From Acetobacteraceae bacterium (GTDB lineage Bacteria; Pseudomonadota; Alphaproteobacteria; Acetobacterales; Acetobacteraceae), in the NCBI GenBank assembly GCA_027306955.1, contig DAHUXX010000129.1, positions 1-28,120 of the forward strand: 28,120 nucleotides of DNA, in the 5' to 3' direction. The position numbers were made by a program, and so were the translations under genes. Below the pieces are notes generated by a model that saw only the letters and a list, made by a program, of their open reading frames with translations, was not told the DNA's origin and ran no database searches. This document shows positions 13,520 through 21,063 of the stretch, piece by piece (positions within the stretch are counted from its first letter, which is position 1; every line of letters starts with the position of its first letter).

Positions 13520-15316
13520 TCAGAGCGCCTGCACGCGAACCAGTTCGCCGCCATCGGGCGCCATCACATGCGTCGAGCAGGCGAGGCACGGATCAAAGCT
13601 GTGCAGCGTGCGCAGGATTTCGAGCGGCTGCGTGCCGTCGGCGAGCGGCGTGTTGAGCAGCGCCGCCTCGAAGGGGCCGATATTGCCGGCGGGATCGCGC
13701 GGCGAGCCGTTCCACGTGGTCGGCACCACAGCCTGGTAGGACTCGATCTTGCCGCTCTTGATGTGCACCCAGTGGCCGAGCGCGCCGCGCGGCGCCTCCA
13801 CCTGGCCCACGCCCTTCGCCTCGGCGGGCCACGTCGACGGCTCCCATTTCGCCGTGCTCGCCGTGGCGAGGTCGCCGGCGCGCAGATTGGCCATGAGCTG
13901 GTCGTGGAAGGTTCGCATGGCGTGCGCCGCCCAGGAAGCTTCGAGCCCGCGCGCGGCGGTGCGGCCGAGCGTGGTGAACAGCGCCTCGAACGGCAGCCCC
14001 AGATCCTTGAGCAGCTTGTCCACCGGCTCCTTGAACTCCGGCATACCCTTCGCGTAACCGACCGTGAAGCGCGAGAGCGGCCCGACCTCCATCGCATGGC
14101 CGCGCCAGCGCGGCGCCTTGATGAAGGAATATTTCGCCGCCTCATCGAGCTGCCTGATGTGCGTCTTGGTCCCGACCGTCTTCGCGCCAAGACGGAAATC
14201 GGGGTCGGTGATTCCCGACCAGGGATGCAGGCCGATCGCTTCGTTAGGGTATTTGTACCAGGAGTGGTCGACGAACTCCTGCACCTGGTTGGGGTCGCGC
14301 AGGTCGACCGGGAGCACCTCCGAGATCTTGCCGTTCACGATCGCGCCGCGCGGCATCATGAGGTTGCCGTCGGACCAGTCGTTGGCGTGCACCGGAAACT
14401 CGCCATAGGCCAGCACGTTACGCCCGGAGAGCCCCTGCCCGTACTGCCAGCCCTTGTAGAACGAGGCGATCGCCTTGAGGTCGGGGATATAGACCTGGTC
14501 GATGAAGGCGATGGTGCGGTCGACGATCGAGGAGACGAGATTGAGCTGCACGATGTTCACCGGCGCGCCCGCGGCCAACGGGCCGTCGAGATTGATCGCG
14601 CAGGCCATGCCGCCGACCAGCCAGTTCGGGTGCGGGTTCTTGCCACCGAACACGGTGTGGATCTTGATGATCTCGCGCTGGAAATCTAGCGCCTCGAGGT
14701 AATGTGACACCGCCATCAGGTTGGCTACCGGCGGCAGCAGGTAGGCGGCATTGCCCCAGTAGCCGTTCATGAACGGGCCGAGCTGCCCGGACTCCACGAA
14801 TTTCTTCAGCCGCGTCTGCACGTCGCGGAAATAGCCCGGCGAGGAGTTGGGCCACGGCGAGATCGACTGTGCCAGCGCGCTCGTCGCCTTGGGATCGGCC
14901 TTCAAGGCGCTGACCACATCAACCCAGTCGAGCGCGTGCAGGTGGTAGAAATGGATGAGATGGTCCTGTGCCCATTGCGTGGCGAGCATCAGGTTGCGGA
15001 TCGTGTTCGCGTTGGCCGGGATCTTGATCCCCAGCGCGTCCTCGACCGCGCGCACCGAGGTGAGCGCGTGCACCCCGGTGCAGACGCCGCAGATGCGCTC
15101 GGTGAAAGCCCAGGCGTCGCGCGGATCGCGGCCCCTCAGGATCACTTCCAGTCCGCGCCACATCGTGCCGGAGGAGACCGCGTTCTGGATCGTGTTGTTG
15201 GCATCGAGATTCACCTCGACGCGCAGGTGCCCCTCGATGCGCGTGACCGGGTCGACGACCATCCGCCGGCCGGAATTATCGACGCTGAAGCCGTTCGGCG
15301 TGGTGATGCTGCTCAC
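13520..15316 (-). CDS. hupL: [NiFe] uptake hydrogenase large subunit
   Basis: A 598-residue catalytic subunit of a group 1 membrane-bound hydrogenase that oxidises H2 on the periplasmic side. Nickel-iron ligands are C76 and C79 in RICGVCTGVH and C577 and C580 in DPCLACSTH. After H583 there are 15 residues (VMAPDGGELVRVQAL), the pro-peptide removed by HupD. The protein has no signal of its own and should be co-exported with HupS by the Tat system. It starts at a GTG (15316) that overlaps the hupS stop (GTGA) and has GAGGGAG at suitable distance. Length and motifs match group 1 enzymes such as E. coli HyaB. Confidence 0.97.
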   Translation of the reverse strand: MSSITTPNGFSVDNSGRRMVVDPVTRIEGHLRVEVNLDANNTIQNAVSSGTMWRGLEVILRGRDPRDAWAFTERICGVCTGVHALTSVRAVEDALGIKIPANANTIRNLMLATQWAQDHLIHFYHLHALDWVDVVSALKADPKATSALAQSISPWPNSSPGYFRDVQTRLKKFVESGQLGPFMNGYWGNAAYLLPPVANLMAVSHYLEALDFQREIIKIHTVFGGKNPHPNWLVGGMACAINLDGPLAAGAPVNIVQLNLVSSIVDRTIAFIDQVYIPDLKAIASFYKGWQYGQGLSGRNVLAYGEFPVHANDWSDGNLMMPRGAIVNGKISEVLPVDLRDPNQVQEFVDHSWYKYPNEAIGLHPWSGITDPDFRLGAKTVGTKTHIRQLDEAAKYSFIKAPRWRGHAMEVGPLSRFTVGYAKGMPEFKEPVDKLLKDLGLPFEALFTTLGRTAARGLEASWAAHAMRTFHDQLMANLRAGDLATASTAKWEPSTWPAEAKGVGQVEAPRGALGHWVHIKSGKIESYQAVVPTTWNGSPRDPAGNIGPFEAALLNTPLADGTQPLEILRTLHSFDPCLACSTHVMAPDGGELVRVQAL

Positions 15317-16434
15317 GGCCGGTCTCCCTCGTCAGGGCCGCTTCGCGCGTTCGTTCCGGATCGTTTCTTGCCGTAAACGTGCTTGACAATGCTGCCCGCA
15401 GCATGGGCGACGACACCGGCCCCGGCGACAGCGGCAACCGCGCCGCCGACCTCGTCCGCCGTCGCCTCGACGCCGAAGCCGGCCGCGATTGGCGACAGGC
15501 GCTGGTAGAACGGGCCGTTGTCCCAGAAATATTCCTCCGAGCAGCCGATGCAGCCATGACCGGCCTGGATCGGGAAGGAAACACCACCGTTCCAGCGCGT
15601 CGTCGAGCAGGCATTGTAGGTGGTCGGCCCGCGGCAGCCCATCTTGTAGAGGCAGTAACCCTCGCGCGCGCCCTGGTCGTCCCATGCCTCGACGAACTGG
15701 CCGGCGTCGAAATGTGGCCGACGGTAGCATTTGTCATGGATGCGCTGGCCATAGAACATCAGCGGCCGGCCGCGCGCGTCGAGCTCCGGCAACCGGCCGA
15801 AGGTGACCACGTAGGTGATCACGCCGGTCATCACCTCGGCGATCGGCGGGCAGCCCGGAACCTTGATGATGGGCTTGTCGGTGATGACCTTGTCGATCGG
15901 CGTCGCCGCGGTCGGATTGGGGCGCGCCGACTGCACGCAACCCCAGGACGCGCAGGCGCCCCAGGCGATCACGGCCATCGCGTTCGACGCCACCTCCTTG
16001 AGCTTGTTGACGAACGGCCGGCCGCCGACGATGCAGAACATCCCGTCTTCGTTCAGCGGCGGGTTCCCCTCAACGGCGAGGATGTACTGGCCAGGATACT
16101 TCTTCGGGATTTCGTCCAGGATTGCCTCGGCCTGGTAGCCGGCGGAGGCCATCAACGTGTCGTCGTAGTCAAGCGAGATCATCTTCAGGATCACGTCCTT
16201 GGCCAGCGGATGGCCCGAACGGATGAACGACTCTGAACAGCAGGTGCATTCGAGCCCGTGCATCCAAAGCACGGGAATTCTGGGCTTGGTCTCCATCGCC
16301 TCCGCAATTCGCGCAGCGTAGAACGGCTCGAGTCCGAGTGCCGCGGCGGTAAGGCTGCAGAATTTCAGGAAGGACCGGCGGCTCGTTCCCTGTGCCCGCA
16401 TCACCTCGTAGAAGGTGTGTGTCTCTGCCGGCAT
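15313..16434 (-). CDS. hupS: [NiFe] uptake hydrogenase small subunit, O2-tolerant six-Cys type
   Basis: A 373-residue electron-transfer subunit. The Tat signal has SRRSFLKF at 18-25, with probable cleavage after A46. Around the proximal cluster are C63, C65, C66, C161, C166 and C195. With an offset of 46 these coincide with mature E. coli Hyd-1 Cys17, 19, 20, 115, 120 and 149. That includes the two extra cysteines (19 and 120) which form the [4Fe-3S] cluster of O2-tolerant enzymes. Medial and distal cluster ligands are present (HDKCYRR, GYCLYKMGC, GCIGC). A hydrophobic C-terminal helix before KHVYGKK should anchor it to the membrane. The ATG at 16434 follows GAAGGGAA. It is the first gene of the - strand operon and probably FNR/FixK-controlled. 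Confidence 0.97.
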   Translation of the reverse strand: MPAETHTFYEVMRAQGTSRRSFLKFCSLTAAALGLEPFYAARIAEAMETKPRIPVLWMHGLECTCCSESFIRSGHPLAKDVILKMISLDYDDTLMASAGYQAEAILDEIPKKYPGQYILAVEGNPPLNEDGMFCIVGGRPFVNKLKEVASNAMAVIAWGACASWGCVQSARPNPTAATPIDKVITDKPIIKVPGCPPIAEVMTGVITYVVTFGRLPELDARGRPLMFYGQRIHDKCYRRPHFDAGQFVEAWDDQGAREGYCLYKMGCRGPTTYNACSTTRWNGGVSFPIQAGHGCIGCSEEYFWDNGPFYQRLSPIAAGFGVEATADEVGGAVAAVAGAGVVAHAAGSIVKHVYGKKRSGTNARSGPDEGDRP

Positions 16435-16512
16435 GGCTGTTTTCCCTTCGTTGGAGCGCAAGCGCCGGCCCCGGGCGGCCGGTATACGTTCCGCCTCTGA
16501 TAATAAAAACCC

Positions 16513-16518
16513 AGTATC
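16513..16518 (-). promoter_or_regulatory. Candidate -10 element of the hupS promoter
   Basis: GATACT on the - strand. If transcription starts near 16505, the centre of the FNR/FixK box is about 41 bases upstream, the classic class II activator geometry, leaving a leader of about 70 bases before hupS. Confidence 0.5.
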
Positions 16519-16538
16519 GCTCATGACGCCGGCCAGCA

Positions 16539-16552
16539 TTGATATAGGTCAA
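16539..16552 (-). promoter_or_regulatory. FNR/FixK-type box upstream of hupS
   Basis: TTGAT-ATAG-GTCAA, a full dyad matching the FNR/FixK/Dnr consensus TTGAT-N4-RTCAA. It lies about 105 bases before the hupS start with a well-placed -10. The same half-sites recur at 23389-23402. Confidence 0.75.
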
Positions 16553-16758
16553 GCGGCGGCGCCCATTCCCGCCCCGTAAGGCCGGCGAGGGAACGCTGCG
16601 TTGCGTGGCTTGACAGCCCCGGGCGCGTTACGGCAGCGACATCCCACCGAGGACGCGGCCGGGCGGACATGAACAACACGGACAGGATCGGCGGATGGCC
16701 GGACGGATCGGCCGGCACGGTGAGCGTCGGCGGCCCCGCGGCCGGCTGAGCGCGCCGC

Positions 16759-17469
16759 ATGCCCGCCTGCCACGTCGCCCGCTCCGTCAACTGCCCGGTC
16801 GGGGAACTCTACGACCTGATCGCGGATATCCGATCCTATCCGCGCTTCATCCCCGGCTGGCGCACCGTCGCGATCCTCGATCACGCGCCGGACCGCATGA
16901 CCGTGCGCCAGGAAATCAGCCTCGGCGGCGTCGGCGTCGATTTCATCTCGACCGCGCGTTTCGATCCCCCGCACCGCATCGAGATCAGCTCCTCGAGCCA
17001 TCCGTTCCGCCGCTTCCACCTGCTCTGGACCCTCAGCGAGCAGAGCGCACAGACGAGGGTCGAGGCGGTGATGGAGGTGGTCTTTGATGCCGCGCCGCTC
17101 GACCTTCTGGCCGCGCGGCTGATGCCGATGCTGCTCGGGCGCGTCATCGCCGCCTTCGACCGCGAGGCGAGTCGGCGCCGGCTACATCACGGTGCCGATC
17201 ACATACCCGGCGGCCAGCAACAGCCCGGTCGCGAGATGCAGCCCGATGGTGATGCCGTTCACCCGCAGCAGGTCGAACGGCAGCCGCCGTCGGTCCTCGG
17301 CGGGATCGCGCCAGCGCTGCACCCAGGCAGCACCCAGGCGCGCCGCGAGCAGGAAGAGGGGGCTCGGGAGCAGCGCGAGCCAGGCAAACGGCGTGGCGAG
17401 GCCGGGATCGGCGCGGCCGAGCAGGCCGAGCAGTGCGATCAGCACGAAACCCGCGGCGTTGAGCGCTAG
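16759..17469 (+). CDS. COQ10/RatA-like SRPBCC protein with an antisense-overlapping tail
   Basis: The first 140 or so residues are a START/SRPBCC (polyketide cyclase-like) domain of the COQ10/RatA type. Visible features are a SVNCPVGELYDLIADIRSYPRFIPGWR opening pattern (residues 9-35), the ARFDPPHRIE strand and the C-terminal helix ending FDREA. COQ10 proteins bind ubiquinone or a related lipid and help its delivery or synthesis. The family normally ends near residue 145, but this frame continues to 236 residues. The extra 90 residues are Gln/Arg/Gly-rich and are encoded opposite the 3' end of the convergent prenyltransferase gene (288-base overlap). The tail may be real, or a lost stop codon or sequencing error may have extended the gene. 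It is divergent from hupS. Confidence 0.7.
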   Translation: MPACHVARSVNCPVGELYDLIADIRSYPRFIPGWRTVAILDHAPDRMTVRQEISLGGVGVDFISTARFDPPHRIEISSSSHPFRRFHLLWTLSEQSAQTRVEAVMEVVFDAAPLDLLAARLMPMLLGRVIAAFDREASRRRLHHGADHIPGGQQQPGREMQPDGDAVHPQQVERQPPSVLGGIAPALHPGSTQARREQEEGAREQREPGKRRGEAGIGAAEQAEQCDQHETRGVER

Positions 17470-18744
17470 ATAGGCACGGAAGGGCCGCCCGAAATCGATG
17501 CCACCCTCGGGCGTCTCGGCCAGCCGCACCACCCAGGTCCGCTTGCCCGCCGCGGCATCCGCCGGCGCATCCTGGAATTGGTTGATCCACAGGATCAGCA
17601 GCACGAACACGGCCACGGGCAGCGAGGCGAGCAGGCCCGCGAGCCAGGGCACGGGCATGGGCGCCGCGCGCGCCAGCACATAGACGGTGCCGAGCACGAT
17701 CACTGGGCCGAAGCCGAGCGGCACCGCCACCTCGCCGAGGCCGCGATAGCTGAGCCGGAACGGCCCGATCGTGTACATTACCCCGAGCGCGCAGCCGATA
17801 ACGCCGATGGCGAGCAACGGCGACGGCGCGAAGACGGACCCCGCGGACACTGCGTTGAGATAGAGGCCGATCGCGATGGTGGCGGCAAAGCAGAGCACGC
17901 TGCCGAGCAGGATCTTCCACGGCGCGATGAGGCCAAGCTGGATCGCGCGGCTGCCGCCCGTGAACGGGTTGGCGCCGATCTCGTTGCCTTCGTCGGCCCC
18001 GGTCTCGTGGTCGCCGTAATCGTTGATCAGGTTCGTGCCGGCCGCTGCCAGCACCGCGCCGAGCAGACACCACGCGAACAGCGGCCACGACCAGCCGCCC
18101 GCGTGCGCGCCGCGCGCCATGGCGAACCAGGCGACGGCGCCGCCCAGCAACACGGGCACCACGGCGGCGGTGAAGAACGGCGCGCGCGCCGCGCGGATCC
18201 ATAGCCGCATCCAGGCGCCGAGATCGTCGAGCGCCCGCCGCGCGTCGCTGCGCTCGTTCTGCGGCAGGCTCTGCCAGGCGAAGCGCGGGGTGGCGAGCGC
18301 ATCGACCAGCGCGAGCCGCGCGGGGTGCAGCCGGAAACATGCATATTCCACCGCCGCCGCGTCGCCGCCAAGCGTCCGGCTGATCTCGCCATGTGCGCTC
18401 GCGAGCAGGCCGATCATCCGCCGCCGCTGCGCCGCGTCCGTCACTTCGGCGCAGAAGCCGCCGATCTCGAGCGACAACCCGCCCGCCCCCTCGTCATCGC
18501 GCAGGATCGCCTGGACCCTCGGGTTGATCGCGAGCTGCGCGGCGATCCGCGACCCCCGGTGGCCGAGGAAGACGAGGTCTTCGCCGTCGCGCGCGCAGAG
18601 CAGCGGCGCCGCCGAGGGATTGCCATCCACCGCGCAGGCGATGACGAGATGGCGGGCGCTGTCGAACAGCGAGCCGGTCAGGGCCTGATCAGCCACGGCC
18701 TGTTGCATGTCGCCGCCGAAGCGGGCGCCGCCGAACAGGTCCAT
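17182..18744 (-). CDS. Fusion of a PNPOx-like split-barrel domain with a UbiA/MenA-type prenyltransferase
   Basis: A 520-residue two-part protein. Residues 1-150 resemble the pyridoxamine-phosphate-oxidase-like flavin-binding barrel (SAAPLLCARDGEDLVFLGH strands, INPRVQAILRD, HPARLALVDA end). From about 185 to 520 it is a polytopic UbiA-superfamily prenyltransferase. The first Asp-rich motif is N241-D242-Y-x-D245...D251 with the following NPFTGGSR. The second is D392-x3-D396 with AGKRT, and about eight hydrophobic helices are present. MenA-like enzymes attach a prenyl chain to a quinone head group. It begins 28 bases after the rhodanese-fold gene and closes the five-gene operon begun by the molybdoenzyme. 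Substrates are unknown; a menaquinone-like or other quinone lipid is a guess. Both halves look intact and in one frame. Confidence 0.78.
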   Translation of the reverse strand: MDLFGGARFGGDMQQAVADQALTGSLFDSARHLVIACAVDGNPSAAPLLCARDGEDLVFLGHRGSRIAAQLAINPRVQAILRDDEGAGGLSLEIGGFCAEVTDAAQRRRMIGLLASAHGEISRTLGGDAAAVEYACFRLHPARLALVDALATPRFAWQSLPQNERSDARRALDDLGAWMRLWIRAARAPFFTAAVVPVLLGGAVAWFAMARGAHAGGWSWPLFAWCLLGAVLAAAGTNLINDYGDHETGADEGNEIGANPFTGGSRAIQLGLIAPWKILLGSVLCFAATIAIGLYLNAVSAGSVFAPSPLLAIGVIGCALGVMYTIGPFRLSYRGLGEVAVPLGFGPVIVLGTVYVLARAAPMPVPWLAGLLASLPVAVFVLLILWINQFQDAPADAAAGKRTWVVRLAETPEGGIDFGRPFRAYLALNAAGFVLIALLGLLGRADPGLATPFAWLALLPSPLFLLAARLGAAWVQRWRDPAEDRRRLPFDLLRVNGITIGLHLATGLLLAAGYVIGTVM

Positions 18745-18772
18745 CGGGGTTCTCTTGCCGGTGCCGGGGCGC

Positions 18773-19438
18773 TCAGCCGCACATGGCGTTCAGGTTGATC
18801 TTGCCTGGTGCCTTCCTGGCCGGCGGCGTGGCCGATGGTGCCGGTGCGGCGGCCGGTGCCGCCGGCTTTAGGGTGCCGGGTGCCTGGATCGGCACCACGG
18901 AGACCTCGGGGCAGATGTTGAGCGCCCGCACCACGGCGGCCTGCTCCGGTTTCGCCGCCAGCGCCTCGACCGACTTGCCCCACGCGGCGAGCCCGCCCGA
19001 GAGGGCGCGTGCCATCACGCCGGCGCCCCGCAGCATCACCGCCGCCTCCGCGGCCTCGACCGAGGTGTCGCTGTAGAGAATCACCTGCGGCGAGCGCCGC
19101 AGCACGTTGATCTCCTCCGGCGTGCCGAGTTTCGCGAGCGGGACATTGCGGGCATCGCGGATATGGCCGGCGGCGAAGGCGGCGGGCGAGCGGATATCCA
19201 CCAGCGTGAAATCCCGCCGCTGCGCCAGGATCATCGACTGGACCTGCTTGGATGCGATCGTCACGTCGCCGCGGGCGATCGCCTGGGCGAGCGTCATCGG
19301 CGCCGGGCCGGCGGGCGCTGCGGCGAGCGCGACACTGGCCGGGGCCATCACCACGAGGGCCGCCGGCAAGGCGGGAACCGCTCCCGCTGCGGCGGTGAGG
19401 AGCGAGAGCATCGAACGGTGTTTTCGCGCACGCGCCAT
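18773..19438 (-). CDS. Exported rhodanese-fold protein lacking the catalytic cysteine
   Basis: A 221-residue protein with a basic N-terminus and a long hydrophobic Ala-rich stretch (about 10-40), probably a signal peptide or anchor. Residues 62-158 form a single rhodanese domain: FTLVDIRSPAAFAAGHI near 77-93, and ALSGGLAAW near 145-153. At the active-site loop, where the family has Cys after LY, the sequence is LYSDTS with Ser at 123, so classical sulfur transfer seems impossible. The C-terminal part is a Pro/Ala-rich linker with one Cys at 176 (ICPEV) and another near the end (NAMCG). It lies 19 bases after the NrfD-like gene and 28 before the prenyltransferase fusion. It may bind a sulfur ligand or partner protein in the periplasm. 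Confidence 0.8.
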   Translation of the reverse strand: MARARKHRSMLSLLTAAAGAVPALPAALVVMAPASVALAAAPAGPAPMTLAQAIARGDVTIASKQVQSMILAQRRDFTLVDIRSPAAFAAGHIRDARNVPLAKLGTPEEINVLRRSPQVILYSDTSVEAAEAAVMLRGAGVMARALSGGLAAWGKSVEALAAKPEQAAVVRALNICPEVSVVPIQAPGTLKPAAPAAAPAPSATPPARKAPGKINLNAMCG

Positions 19439-19457
19439 GTCTATCTCTCCCTGGGCC

Positions 19458-20498
19458 CTAGAAACGCCCGCTCGGATTTTCGCCGTCCTTGCGCAGCCGG
19501 TCCAGCAGGCCGGCGTTGAACTGGTTGTGGAAATTGCTCCAGCTTGTCCGCTGGCCGGCGGTGACGACGACGTCGCGTAGCAGGAAACCGCCGACCAGCA
19601 CCAGAACCGAGGCGAGGGAGGCGAGCACGGCGACCGGCCGGCGCCAGCTCGCCGCCTCGAGCAGCAGCGGCAGCGCGAGCCCCAGGGCGATGAAGCCGAT
19701 CCAGAACAGCCCGGTCATTGCGCCGCCGAGCAACAGGGCCACCGCCTGGTGCTGCAGCGCGTCGCCGTTCAGCATATCGATCAGGTACAGCGCGATCAGC
19801 GCCATCTCCACCAGGATGACGCCGAGGTCGATCCGTCCGAACAGGTGCCGCTCCTCCACCGTGCGCGCGCCGAGGACAATCACCGCGGCCCCGGTCGAGA
19901 GCCCGGAGACCAGAAACAGCGGGCCGAGCAGCGCCGAATGCCAGAACGGCCTGGCGTTGAAGCCGGAGAGCAGCACGCCGGTGTAGATGCCGAGCGCGAC
20001 CCCGAGCGCGACGTTGATGCCGGCGAGCGGGCGGCGCAGCGCGACGCACAGGTCGATGATCGGCCCGACCACCGGCCGGCCGACCAGCGGCAGGCGGCGC
20101 AGCAGCCGCTCCAGTGCCGGGAAACCCTGGGCGAGGCCGGCAAGCGCCAACAGCGCCATCGCCGGCATCACCAGCAGCAGGATCCACGAGCCCCAGGACA
20201 TCGGCGAGGTCACTCGCAGCGTGGCATAGAAGCGCCAGACATTGATCTTGCGCTCGAGGTCGAGGAACAGCGTCGTCATCCCGACCGCGAGCAGAACCAG
20301 CGCCACCAGGGGCGCGCGATAGGCGGCGAACGGCGCCTGCCCCTCCCGCCGCGCGAGGATGACGGTGCCGGCGCAGAGCATCATCCCGCCGGCGAGGCCG
20401 CCGAAGAACAGGTAGGTCGCGATCTCCCAGCCCCAGATCGCGAGATGCGGCTCGACCCGCGGATTGGCCAGGACGCTCGCCAGGACCTGTTCGCGCAT
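19458..20498 (-). CDS. NrfD/PsrC-type membrane subunit of a molybdoenzyme
   Basis: A 346-residue polytopic protein of the NrfD/PsrC family with about nine hydrophobic segments. The opening EIATYLFFGGLAGGMMLCAG motif (residues 26-45) is the family hallmark. LDLERKINVWRF and SPMSWGSWILL in the next loop and helix are likewise typical. These subunits carry the quinone site and exchange electrons with the iron-sulfur subunit. I chose the ATG at 20498, preceded by GGAGAGA, which starts the protein with a short cytoplasmic tail. It follows the ferredoxin gene by 22 bases. No heme-binding His pattern of cytochrome b is seen, as expected. Confidence 0.9.
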   Translation of the reverse strand: MREQVLASVLANPRVEPHLAIWGWEIATYLFFGGLAGGMMLCAGTVILARREGQAPFAAYRAPLVALVLLAVGMTTLFLDLERKINVWRFYATLRVTSPMSWGSWILLLVMPAMALLALAGLAQGFPALERLLRRLPLVGRPVVGPIIDLCVALRRPLAGINVALGVALGIYTGVLLSGFNARPFWHSALLGPLFLVSGLSTGAAVIVLGARTVEERHLFGRIDLGVILVEMALIALYLIDMLNGDALQHQAVALLLGGAMTGLFWIGFIALGLALPLLLEAASWRRPVAVLASLASVLVLVGGFLLRDVVVTAGQRTSWSNFHNQFNAGLLDRLRKDGENPSGRF

Positions 20499-20520
20499 TG
20501 TCTGTCTCTCCGTGCGAGTG

Positions 20521-21063
20521 CTAGCGCAGGTAGAACACGTTGGGCTCGTTGCCGGTCTCGGGGGCCAGCACATAGTGCTCGCGCCCGGCGAGCAGCCGGC
20601 TCACGTTGCTCGTCGGGTCGTCGAGCAGGCCGAAATGCATCGCGTGCGCCGGGCAGGTCGCGACACAGGCCGGATCCTCGCCGTACTGCACCCGATGGAC
20701 GCAGAAGGTGCATTTGCCGATATAACCCTGCGGCTGCATGATCAGCCGCGCGTCATAGGGGCACGCGGCGATGCACGCCTTGCAGCCGGTGCAGATTGTC
20801 GCGTCCACCACCACGATGTTGCTGCCGTTCCAGTACTGGCTGGCGCCGGTCGGGCAGGCCGCCACGCAGGTCGCGTGCGAGCAATGGTTGCAGCGCTCGG
20901 AACGGAATTCCGTCTTGAGCTCGGGGTAGCGCCCCTGCGTGATCTCCACCACCCAGTCGTAGCAGAGTCCCTCGGGGACGCTGTTCTCCATCCGGCAGGC
21001 ATCGACGCAATCGGTGCAGCCGATGCACGTCCTGGTGTCGATCACCATCGCATAATGCGGCAT
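20521..21063 (-). CDS. Four-cluster [4Fe-4S] electron-transfer subunit (PsrB/PhsB type)
   Basis: A 180-residue ferredoxin-like subunit with sixteen cysteines in four clusters: CIGCTDCVDAC near the start, CNHCSHATCVAACP, CTGCKACIAACP and CTFC...CVATCP. This is the standard arrangement of the beta subunits of polysulfide, thiosulfate and tetrathionate reductases. It passes electrons between the molybdenum subunit and the NrfD-like membrane protein. There is no signal peptide, so export would be with the Tat-targeted catalytic subunit. The ATG at 21063 shares one base with the molybdoenzyme stop (TGATG); a GTG three bases earlier is an alternative start. Confidence 0.93.
   Translation of the reverse strand: MPHYAMVIDTRTCIGCTDCVDACRMENSVPEGLCYDWVVEITQGRYPELKTEFRSERCNHCSHATCVAACPTGASQYWNGSNIVVVDATICTGCKACIAACPYDARLIMQPQGYIGKCTFCVHRVQYGEDPACVATCPAHAMHFGLLDDPTSNVSRLLAGREHYVLAPETGNEPNVFYLR

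Larger units (their letters stand above)
16435..16758. promoter_or_regulatory. Divergent intergenic region between hupS and the COQ10-like gene
   Basis: 324 bases without a supported gene. It holds the hupS promoter with its FNR/FixK-type box (16539-16552), an AT-rich patch near 16498-16510, and the upstream region of the COQ10-like gene, for which I see no clear promoter. Confidence 0.6.
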
